NCBI GenBank assembly: GCA_030248135.1
Contig: JASANC010000913.1
Coordinates: 1-64,000, forward strand
Direction: 5' to 3'
DNA: 64,000 bases
Source of the DNA: Theristus sp. LFF4_11
Taxonomy: Eukaryota; Nematoda; Chromadorea; Monhysterida; Xyalidae
The position numbers were made by a program, and so were the translations under genes. This document shows, in pieces, positions 25,401 to 34,960 of this stretch. Numbering within the stretch: the first letter of the stretch is position 1; every line of letters starts with the position of its first letter. The notes under the pieces were generated by a model. The model saw only the letters and a list, made by a program, of their open reading frames with translations, did no database searches and was not told the origin of the DNA.

Positions 25401-28400
25401 CTCGTGTTCGTTCGGACGTCCTTCGGAGCGACGTGACACGATTGGCGGCGTGGAGGAGAGCGAGCTGGCGCTGCGGTCGCTGTCGAACAAAGACAACAGC
25501 GCCCGGTGAATGTGGTGGTCGCCGCCTGAGGCGACGCCGAGCAGTTGCTCCGGTGTTACGGTTAATTGAGCTCGTTCGTGCTCCTGCAAACCGAAAAAAT
25601 GAACGATTATCTGATTTTTTCACCGGCACTGAATTAATTGAGAAAGCTTTGCGTAAAGTTCAAGTTTCCAGCCACACCACACATTACTTTTCATTACTGG
25701 CACAAAGCATAAAATTTTGTGGCAGTGCACCGCAAAGCCTGCGTTACCTCTTCAAACAAATAGACCTGCGAAAGAAATTGCGAATATTATCGAAGTTGGC
25801 AAATATTTTTTTAGCTTTGATATTTGCACAGACGTTTACCTGTTGCACCGGTATGCTGGTGCATCGTTCCAACAATCCGGCAAGCGCTGCCGTCGCCGTG
25901 CTAGTCCGCGACCCGGTATCCATCACTAAACTACCAATGTTGCCTTGTTGCGTGAGCGTCAAATGCGGATATCTCGCTGCGACCGTATGTAGGGTGTGCA
26001 CAAAAGCCAACGGGTACAACAACTCCCGTGGATTCGGAATCATCCTTTTTTTGCCGTTATCAGATGAGGTGAGATCGAAGACACCCAGTATGAAGGCGTC
26101 GTATGGCGTGGTCGGCAGTGAAACCGAGAATCGACCGTGCTCTGCCGGTACAGGGTGCGCGCATTGAGAACACGTCGGAATCTCAGGGTGACACCGCGAA
26201 TGCACCTGTGGCACACCGGGTGCCCATTGGAATCGGTCGCCGACAATCCGAGGGCGGGTTGCAGTGACGTACTCAAGCACCTGCAACAGTTTTGTTCACA
26301 GACATGTTCACTCATTTATTTTTTAATACACTTTGAATTTAACGAAAATTATACCATTTTCTGTTGGGTGCCCAAGTTCGGTTCCGCACTGACGTGGGTG
26401 CCTTTGAGGAATATCGACTTCGTCACCAACGTTCGTTCGTCCAGTTGTTCAAACTGCAGTCTGAAGCCCTCGAACGCTTGCGGATCATATTGGCCGAATT
26501 CGTAGTCCATTTTCGACAGTATCTCTTTCATGGTACGCGCGCATGCAACGCCGAGTTGAGTGCTGTGACGAGAAAACAAAAATAAATGACTTCAATTTGT
26601 GCGTTTCGTTTGTTGGGAATGAAATTGTGAGTAGTGGAAAATCATTTCTTCAGTTGTAAAACCAGAAAGAAACAATCAGCCTGCTGTTGTTACTCACCAT
26701 TGGCGCTTCGCGCTCGGATGCTGTTGAATGCGAGCGGCCAGCGCTGCGAGCGCGTACGTTGCGAGCACCGCCGGCTCGACGTTGTCCGCCTGTTGGAACT
26801 GTGCCGCCATGTACTCAGTGCTGAGGTCGGCACAATCCACAAAGCCGGGCGTGCCGACCAGCGAGCAGTTGTACACCTGCGTTGCACACGACTGTTGTTG
26901 TTACACCGCATAGATTTGCATACATTCTTGAAAGTGATTTGTTTTTTTTTGATTTTTGATCAGATTTTGCTTGCAATGGTTCGTCATAGGTTTCTAATCC
27001 TAAACCTAATCCTAATCCTAATCCTAAGCTAAGCCTTTTTGATAAGGTGAAAAAAGTTTTTGACTTTTTCTTTCCTATGTTATAACAGGAGCAACAGAAC
27101 ATCAGATGCAGCGGTTTCAATAATGATGCATCACGCACCGCATAAGGTGTTCCGTTAAATACGCCATCGCAATTCCCGAAAACCGACAATACCTGCTGCA
27201 TGTACGTCGCCAGCAGCGAGTACGACGGATAGTTGTTCTTGACGACTCCAACGAAATAGTCCTTGAAGTCGTCAAAGTCGACAGCATGCCTTTGTAGCAC
27301 CACCAGTTGCAACTGAACAGCGCCGCTGGTGGAGCGCAGCAAACGCTGCATCTGGTAGTCGCTCAGTACAACGCCGTCAATTGAAATCGACACCCACAAT
27401 TTCGGTGCGCTCAAGAGTCCGACCACCCGGCCGACCGTGTTCCTCAGATCAGCCGAGTTCACCAGCGACACAGTGACGTTCGACGACTGTGACGCGAAGA
27501 TCTCCGCAAAGTTCGGCTCGTACGCAAACAGCTCTGCTTCGATTGTGATGTCGGCTGCGGAGAACGCCTTTCGAGTCTCTGGCAGGGCACCCTTGTAGTC
27601 CTCAGAAAGCACCAAACTTATCAGGTTCACGTCCATTGCTGTCAGTAGCTCAATAGTAGCCTGAAAATGGTTTCAACGATTTTCGCAAAAACGGTCTGTA
27701 AGCATAAGAAAATGAACGAATTGTATTTGTCGATTGTCAACCGTCGAAGGATCTGATCTTTTTTTTCTCCACGTGGAACAAACGAACCTCAAGGTACTGT
27801 TGCAGGTCAGGCGCTGCAGCAATGATCAGTTTCGAGTCGAGACCAAAATCCAAGTTCAACGCTTGGGAATCACCATTGTTGGAATTTTGTCGCATCGCCA
27901 GTAGCGACGACGTTGAATAAGCGACCATCGGTAGAGCGGTGTTCTCCAACAGGCGCGTCACACGACTGGCACTCTCGAAATCGATCGGTCCCATGAAACC
28001 TGAAAAAAAACAAAAAGTTTGTGTTTAAATTCGTGCGAATTGCGAGCTTTGTGAGCTTGATATGTTTTTCAGCGTCTCCAGTTACTTCGTGTTGACCACG
28101 TCCACGTGCTGAACAGTTGTTGTGATTATTAGCGTTTCTGTTTTGCATTTGTTTGCATTATCCTTGCAGCGTGACCATAAAATCACCAATGCCTTTTCGC
28201 TCAACCGAATGGAGTGCGAATTGTCTGTGCGAACCGAATGGTTTGAGGGCCCGTACTTTTCTAGTTCAGGGCATTGTCTTGCTTCGACTTCAAGAGCTCT
28301 TTTTGGACACGGAATTTCTTATTTTATTGTTCAAAATTACCCAGACATATCCAGTCAAAAAAAAACACTCACTATTTCATCAAGCTTTCACTCGTTTCAC

Positions 28401-30219
28401 AATAGAAGCAAGAAAAAGTGCCACTAGTCAACATTTTGTTTGATTGTGTATTATTTTGTCACGTCATTGTCAAGTAATAAGAAAAGTTTTTTCTTTCATC
28501 AATTTGTTTGAATAAACACTTTTGGCCAGACTTACACCTCCACACACACAACATCCTCCGAAAATTATTCCCAGTCCAACTCTTCTCTTGTAATCCCATT
28601 CGTTCAATTGAACAAAATCATCTTGCCAAATGAAATGGAAACGTTATTGAAGGTTCATCCAACAATATTTTGTTCTCATTGTAACGTTAAGAAACGAACA
28701 AAGTTTACTTTGTGACCTTCGAAAATCCTTCATACATGTATCTACTAGCGCAATTATTTTTTAATAAAAAAGTTCTTCGTTTGGAGCAACAAAAAATCGT
28801 GGATATTTAACTGGACGTGGCAGCATAATTGAGTTGTTCTCATTTTTTCACCGGTTGTAACTTTATAGGAAGTAAAAAACCACACGCAAACATGCAGTGT
28901 TTTTAAAAACTGTGCGTGTTCATCTAGTTCACATATGTATCTAATCAACCGAAACTTTTATTTTACCTATTGCGCACCAATGTACAAGTCTTACACTGAA
29001 CAACAAGTTGAAAATCCAGTCAAAGAGTAATGCGTGTCCGAGACATGACACACGGAATACTATGAGAGTCGCAATTTACGACAAAATTTTTCGGGTTACA
29101 AAATGCCCGGTATACAATTTCATCCTCCGGCGGAAATAAGAAAATAAGAAAATGACAATAATTGGTTAAACAGTGGTTTTTGTTGTTGCAAAAAGTTATG
29201 AGAACTTGAACGACCCGTTCAAAGCACAAAAGAGGGATCTGGTGTTGTAAAATATGGCACAAAAACCACATACTCTGTAACTAACCAAGCAGCTGCGGTT
29301 TCTGCACCAACAAATCATGTGCTGGATTCTTGCACTCGGCCGGCTCGAAAATCCCAGCTGATTGGAGGAACTCCAGAGCCATCGAGACCGCCTGCTCTGG
29401 GCGTGAGCACGTGTCCCCGGCGTACATCGCTGCAAAATCAGAGAGGGGATCGTTGGGAAGCGGTCGGCAAATTCAGAGTCAGATAAATATGAATCCTGAC
29501 GGCAACAAAGATGCTGCATGCGTCAGACAGAAATGGAAAAAGGATCAAACCGAAAAAAAACTGTCACCCTCGTGGCCTGGTGGTAGTGCGTTGGACTATT
29601 TTCTGTGCGCTCGGGGGATCGAGCCCAGCCGAGGGGTGTATAGGCACTTAATGACAGAACAACTCGATGGCTCCCTAGTCAATGGCGTTCTGTACGCTTC
29701 TCTGGGTTAGCCCCGGCTAAAAACATCGTCTAAAAATTCCAACAAACAGCAAAACAAATCAAAAAGTCAAATTCACACGTTGCTAACCAAGTTTATTATC
29801 AGCATTCGCAGGGTTCTGGTTCCAGTGCGTCAAGGCCCATTGCACTGCAACCAATTCTTGTACACTGGACGGGTTCACGAAAATACAATCTGGCTCATGC
29901 AACGCAAATGGTCCGCCAATCTGGTACTGGAAAACGAAAATACAAGTGAACATTTTTGCAATTCAGCAGTATTCTCGGTTGAAAAACGGCAAAAAAATAA
30001 ACATGTTAAGCTGAATTCAACCTTTGAGTTGTCCGGCTGCACTTTGAACGGCGTGAACACACTGCAGAGTCCGTTTGGCCTGAATGTCAAGGGCGGTTCT
30101 GTGGACTGGACTGATGGCACAACAATAATTGCTAATAATGCCAACACATGTACTGGATTTAAACCAGTTCCCTGATTATGATTCGTGGATAACTTTACTG
30201 GCCCACCCGTTGGAGCCAT
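19411..30219 (-). CDS. Class C GPCR with two tandem Venus-flytrap domains
   Basis: Eighteen exons give 1,536 residues: 30022-30219, 29788-29926, 29286-29429, 27788-27999, 27139-27660, 26698-26876, 26355-26562, 25840-26280, 25036-25583, 24425-24911, 21932-22102, 21523-21791, 21243-21403, 20980-21153, 20769-20898, 20377-20663, 19927-20099, 19411-19578. An N-terminal hydrophobic leader ends near VVPSVQS. Flytrap A (about 67-570) starts YQIGGPFALH, has GDTC, LLGFMGP and DVNLISLVLSEDYKG. Flytrap B (about 582-1060) starts YDAFILGVFDL, has VMDTGSRT, QLLGVASGG and YRWTWVSALVS. Seven membrane segments follow (about 1147-1420); TM3 has CFGVMIAK and TM7 FGPKVYILL, the class C signature. A Ser/Asn-rich tail of 110 residues is presumably cytosolic. 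No nine-Cys domain lies between flytrap B and TM1. The fold resembles mGluR/orphan class C receptors; the ligand is unknown. Confidence 0.85.
19684..19890. mobile_element. MITE family F, copy 1
   Basis: About 205 bp, closely matching 59921-60122. Shared blocks include GACTTTCCGTTTAGCCGATT and GAATGTCGAATCAGTCACA. In both copies a TACGTCA/TGACGTCA motif lies just inside each end. The ends (GTGTCTCACTGAAAT and the complement of TTTTAGTCCGGCACGTTTG) are imperfect inverted repeats. It lies in the last intron of the class C GPCR. Confidence 0.7.
20211..20332 (+). mobile_element. tRNA-derived SINE, copy 2 (internally deleted)
   Basis: The head TCGTGGCCTTGGTGATAGCG and box B-like GGGAATCGAGC are kept. 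The segment carrying TATAGGCACTTAATGACAG is deleted, so the tRNA-like part runs straight into GGCGTTCTGCACGCTTTTCT and GGGTTAGCCCTGGCTAA. It lies in an intron of the class C GPCR, antisense to the gene. Confidence 0.8.
22679..22930 (+). mobile_element. MITE family B, short form, copy 1
   Basis: The left end TACTGTAAAGTCTTGCATC and right end TTGCAAGACTTTACGGTG are inverted repeats. Internal hallmarks are CCCACCCAAAAGTGGGCGGA, GTCACACGGCGGGAAAAC and CTCCTCCCACTTAATATAAG. The copy at 33597-33860 is the same element in the opposite orientation. It sits in the 2.3-kb intron between the second flytrap domain and the juxtamembrane exon of the GPCR; the rest of that intron shows nothing recognisable. 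Confidence 0.8.
26993..27030 (+). repeat. Short (CCTAAT)n tandem repeat
   Basis: Four to five units of CCTAAT/CCTAAA lie in an intron of the class C GPCR. The unit TTAGGA (reverse) is not a canonical telomere hexamer, and the tract is under 40 bp. Confidence 0.7.
29571..29750 (+). mobile_element. tRNA-derived SINE, copy 3
   Basis: A nearly full copy: head TCGTGGCCTGGTGGTAGTGC, box B-like GGGGGATCGAGCCC, the GGGTGTATAGGCACTTAATG block, GGGTTAGCCCCGGCTAAAAA and an A/C-rich tail with CAACAAACAGC. It lies in the intron between the second and third coding exons of the class C GPCR, antisense to it. Confidence 0.85.
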
Positions 30220-33200
30220 GGTTGTGTGACAGCTGAAAAAAACGTTTTTTTGTAATCGGATAACTTTTGCCGGTGAAGTCAGATATAAGAACTAAGAACT
30301 GATAATGAAGCTACTATTTGAAGTGTAATGGAAATGGAAACAGCACGTTCTTTGCAACCACAGCGACAACTTCCCGCACTCGAAATGTGAAAGTTCTATG
30401 AACTATAAGTGTTTTTGCGGTGAAGTTTGTGTTTCCAAAAAAACGCACGACACAATCGATATTATGCGCGCAGAATGAACTGCAATCGCCGGTGACACGG
30501 TTCGAAAAATTTCAAGTAAAACCCTGAAAACTTGCACACAAAAATTTTTGCGCGAAAACGATGCACACGTACTTGATATCAAGAACACATTGCGCGATTT
30601 GTATTATTCATTATCATTTGACCTGTAAGCGGCAGATTTGCCGGCGCACACAATAATAACTTGTTTCCAACCACCCAAAAAACATTTATCCTTCACAATG
30701 AAAAAAAACGCTAGCAAACTGAATAGGACTAGTTCGCTGCTTGGTTTCTTTCATCCTTGTGGCCCGATTTTTTCGACAACACCCATTGGATTATAGAGTT
30801 TCGCTGTCTGTACAAATAAAAGTATGCAGATTTTATATCTGACGTTTCAAAAAAGCTGGCAGCATTAAAAATTGTTGTCAAAGAGCAACACACACAGACA
30901 AATACACCGAGTGATGTGGATAAACTTATTTTTGTATCGTAACGTTGCAATAACAGAGATATATGTTACCTGTTCGCTATTTGCACTTTCAAACAAACAA
31001 AAACCAACACTCTTGAGGAAAAGGGCAAAAAGCCACACATGTCGTTCGTTGTGTTTTCGATTTTTCGCGCCGCAAAACTGCATAAAACGCGAATATGAGT
31101 CGATTTTTCACAGCGTCACCTCGAATACAACTGAAACGCATACTATTCGCATCTATAGATATTCAAGGTACTCAGCAAAAAAACTACTTCGGATAGTAAA
31201 AATACTCATGACAAAAGAGTTTACAAAAACATGCATAATTCGGCCATGAGTAAGAATTACCGGCGGAATGAATGAACATCTTGTTGGCGTTTCACACAGA
31301 ATATATATACAGGACGAAGAACTTAGTAAAACGAAACAAACTGTCTGGAAGTTTCGAAAGTTTAAGTTGAACATATTAGCCCTGTTGAAAACTTATCGAC
31401 TTGTTATTTCCAAAAAAGTTTTTTTAAATGGGCTGCAATTGTGTCCCGATACAGAAATAATGACAAATCGCATCCACGGTAAATTTCTAAACTATAAAAA
31501 CTATACACTGGTGCAGGTGCGGAGAAACGACATGTTTTCGGGAGCCTGTCAATTTAATTTTTGTCTTACGTTTGGGATACTTTTAAACTTTGATATACGG
31601 AAGTGGGCTATGCATCTTTATGGTGCTGAACAAAAAAAAATTAGCCCGACGTTTGCACAAATTACTCACTTGGTAAAATGAGCAACAAAAAAGAGATAAA
31701 ATTTTTATCGCGACAAATAATACCCCACCGATCGACAACCGAAAAACAAATAAACTAAAGCCGAGCCATAATTTTGTGTGTTCGACCTGCACTTTAATGT
31801 TTGCTAGCACGATGCCCTAGAAACCGAAAAGTTCACATCACGCGAGCACGTGCGTTTTCGATTTTTGGATTGTGATCAAAGAAAATGTATGATCATAACA
31901 CGAAAATAAATTGTGATATCACTTTGGCGAACAAAAGACAACCGAAAAAACCAAGCCAAAAACAGCTTGGTTTTCTGTTGAAATTTTTGTTGACTGAAGG
32001 CTACTAATGTCAGATGAACAAGCAAAACGAAATACATATAAACATGAATCAATAGAATTTTGACATCCGAAGGTTGCAGTTTTCTACAAAATGTACTGTT
32101 CGTAATGCTTGCAATTATCAATTTTTAATATAAGACCGTATCTTTTCTGCACTTGAAACTTTAAAAAAGAAACAAATAAAGCGTTTTGGTAATTGAGAAA
32201 TACGCATTACACGCCAACTTTTGAAAATCAGCCGTTTCCCACAAAAAACATAAATGAATGAAACTACGAAACTAAATGCGATCAACAGCCACACAATCCG
32301 AGTCCAACCACACAACTTAACACTACAACACAAACTATTATCCTCATTGTACAATAATGAAGTGAGATGAACGTTCAGGTTTTTACCTGTGACCGATTTA
32401 TTTTCTCTTTTATCTGGGTACGTTTGTTAGGCAGGCATGATTTTATTCTTTGAAAAAGAGCACGACGGATGGGTAAGTGCAGCAAAATACAACGTCGCAC
32501 GCACAATAACATTGAACATGACGACACAGTATGCATGTAAAACCTTGCAGGTGCACAACAAAGTACTCGGGATACAATCCAAATGTGCCATTTTCGCGTG
32601 TTTATTTTCTAATCTAAAAAAATAAATTGGAAATAAAATCGTCAAAGTCTGAAATTCAAGTTTACAACCATTAAAACAGCGCACGCAGGTAACAGACAAA
32701 AAGCAAAATGCTTTCAAAGTTTCCCACGTTTTGATTTTCAAATTCTAAAACGTTTTACAAAGATTCATGTGTGACAAATCCTGATAACCATCAAAAAAAG
32801 TTTCACCACGCTCGAAACTACCAGATACAGACATGCAACAAAAATATAGAGATTTACATTGCGTTCACATAATGATAATACACAACATGGTGCAGAAATA
32901 AAGTTTACACTGATCTTATTCAAGATGATGTGTGTAATATTTGAGCGATTCTATTTTTAAAGTGTAGGCCTTACACATGCCGCATGTTATAGATAGTGTA
33001 TTTCATAAACATCTGTTTCGTTCATCAAAAGAGTTATAGAATGGGAAACAATCAATAATTGTCACTATTAAACCGTGCGTTTATAAGTACGTGAGGGTTG
33101 TTCTCAATAGCGCAATCTGTATACTACACATATGATGGGAGAATAGGGTTATGATATTTGAAAAAAGACGATGGGAAAAATTGAAAAAAGCCCTGTTGCC

Positions 33201-33596
33201 TTACCGCAAGAATCAATATCGTCTTTTAATTTTTTTCTCGTTTATCTTCACTTTATCTCACATAAAAACCAGTACTGTTGAAATGTTTTGATCAACTGAA
33301 AAATCAAAAACTCAGGTGAAAACTTAACAACACATTACACACAGTCTTTGTTCATGGTAGCACACTCACTCGGCGACAGCCGGCGGTTGATCACCAGAAA
33401 AAAACAACATTGTACACTGCCCATTAAAAAAACCAAATATGCACTGTATGATTCAAAAAAGTTTCTGCGTAGTTACAAACGCGCCGAAATTGATTTTTTG
33501 CAAATATTTTTGTGCGCAGTCGGTAAAGTGCATTGCCCTTTACGCGTGAACAATTTTGCGGGAACAAGAAATGGTTTAAAAAGTTAAGAATTTGCG

Positions 33597-33860
33597 TACC
33601 GTAAAATCTTGCATATAAGGTCTCCTTATGTAAAATTGAAAATCAAAAATTTCTGAAAAAAGTGGATTTTTTGTGACACCCTTATAAGTGGGAGGAGGTC
33701 TTATAAAGCAAAGATTAGGAAGTCCGGGTCTCATAAACGGGGTGGGATTTCAACCAAGTCAAAATTTTGAATTTTTTAGTTTCCCGCCGTGTGACACTCC
33801 GCCCACTTGTGGGTGGGGACCTTATAATAGGAGGAATCTTACATGCAAGACTTTACGGTA
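33597..33860 (-). mobile_element. MITE family B, short form, copy 2
   Basis: Reverse-orientation copy of 22679-22930. The ends are TACCGTAAAATCTTGCATAT and TGCAAGACTTTACGGTA; the interior carries AAGTGGGAGGAGGTCTTATA and GCCGTGTGACACTCCGCCCA. No coding capacity. Confidence 0.8.
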
Positions 33861-34024
33861 TTTGTTTCTGGATCCACACGTACGTAACTTCGTGAAACAC
33901 CGGTACGTTCTTTCATGTAACATTACGTTATATCATGCAAGCCAACAGCTTCAATGCAAAATGACTCAACTTTGCTGTTTTTACGCACTTCATTCAACAA
34001 CTTCCCAGTGAAATTAGCAATTTC

Positions 34025-34241
34025 AGTATGACCGAATAAATAAAGCAGTCCTATAATGCCAAGATAATTCACAAACCTTGTGTGTGAGCGGGAGAAAAAA
34101 CGAACAGAACAGCACGAAGTTTAAAAACCCTCACATTTGACACACCATTGGGCTTCTGAGCGTCTTTTTTCTTTCATTTTAATTTCGCGCGCTCCCTGCA
34201 CCCTGAAAAATCATTGGCCATGTTTACTCGGCCATTCCATG
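34025..34241. mobile_element. MITE family E, copy 1
   Basis: It starts CAGTATGACCGAATAAATAA and ends CCATGTTTACTCGGCCATTC, inverted versions of each other in the GGCCGA(A/G)TAAA core. The interior includes CGAACAGAACAGCACGAAG and TTTCGCGCGCTCCCTGCACC. Two other copies are at 34327-34604 and 51999-52271. Confidence 0.75.
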
Positions 34242-34326
34242 GCATAAAGTATGATAGGTATCCAAGTCGAAAAAACAGAGATTGGTGCTTTTTCTTTTGA
34301 CCCTCCTCTTATCCACAAATGGATGA

Positions 34327-34604
34327 TACAGTATGGCCGAATAAATAAGACAGTCTTTGTAGTCTCCATCAAGGCGGGATCAATCGCAGACTAGGAGTTG
34401 TGTTTTTTAAGAAGTTTAAGATAATTTCCAATCGTGTGTGTGCAGGGGGAAAACCGAACAGAATAGCACGAAGACTCAATTAGTTAAAAAACACGTCAAA
34501 TTTGACACACAGTTGTGCTTTTGAACGTCTTTCTTCTTTCATTCAAATTTCGCGCTCTCCTTGCACCCTGAAAAAAGCTGCCATGTTTAAACGGCCATTC
34601 CGTA
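34327..34604. mobile_element. MITE family E, copy 2
   Basis: It starts TACAGTATGGCCGAATAAAT and ends CGGCCATTCCGTA. The interior has CAAGGCGGGATCAATCGCAG, CCGAACAGAATAGCACGAAG and CGCGCTCTCCTTGCACCCTG. It lies 85 bp right of copy 1, same orientation, about 360 bp before the P450 start codon, so it may be part of that gene's upstream region. Confidence 0.8.
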
Positions 34605-34960
34605 CTCTATCTCACATGAAGAAAATGATGAGTTTGCCGTGTGCGTTGCCTGTAACACACATTGTTTCGCAACACACTCAGTGTGTCCAACAAGTCACTA
34701 TCAGCAAAAAACGGGCACTTTCGGTTTAAGCAAGTATTTATAGAAAATCAGTTGTGAACTTCGTGCCAATGGTAAACAAGAGCAGTTCTGCAGCCAAAGG
34801 CAACATCGAATTTTGTATGTTAGAAAGATACATGTGTGCGTGTATGTGTAGCTGTAAATTGAAAAACTGGTTTTTAAAACTATTTTCCCCCTTACGTTTG
34901 ACTTTTTTAAAACTATTAACAGATTGAACGAAACGTATTTTTTGCAGCTCTCTACTAACG

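Larger units (their letters stand above)
30220..34960. other. AT-rich spacer between divergent GPCR and P450 genes
   Basis: 4.7 kb separating two divergently transcribed genes. It holds a family B MITE (33597-33860) and two family E copies (34025-34604). Several open frames of 70-137 codons occur, but they are AT-driven, lack family motifs and are not joined by splice sites. No gene is supported. Confidence 0.5.

Noticed and set aside
25433..26167. 244-codon open frame on the plus strand, one of the longest in the window
   Set aside because: It is antisense to two GC-rich exons and an intron of the class C GPCR; Arg/Cys-rich composition and no motif mark it as a shadow.
26281..26354. Two separate receptor genes instead of one double-flytrap gene
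   Set aside because: The intron between them is 74 bp with good splice sites in matching phase, and there is no signal peptide or terminator between; kept as the main way the claim could fail.
26993..27030. Interstitial telomere repeat
   Set aside because: The unit CCTAAT/CCTAAA is not TTAGG, TTAGGC or TTAGGG in register, and the tract is very short.
31268..31681. 137-codon open frame in the AT-rich spacer
   Set aside because: No homology-like motif, no splice partners, composition like the surrounding non-coding DNA.
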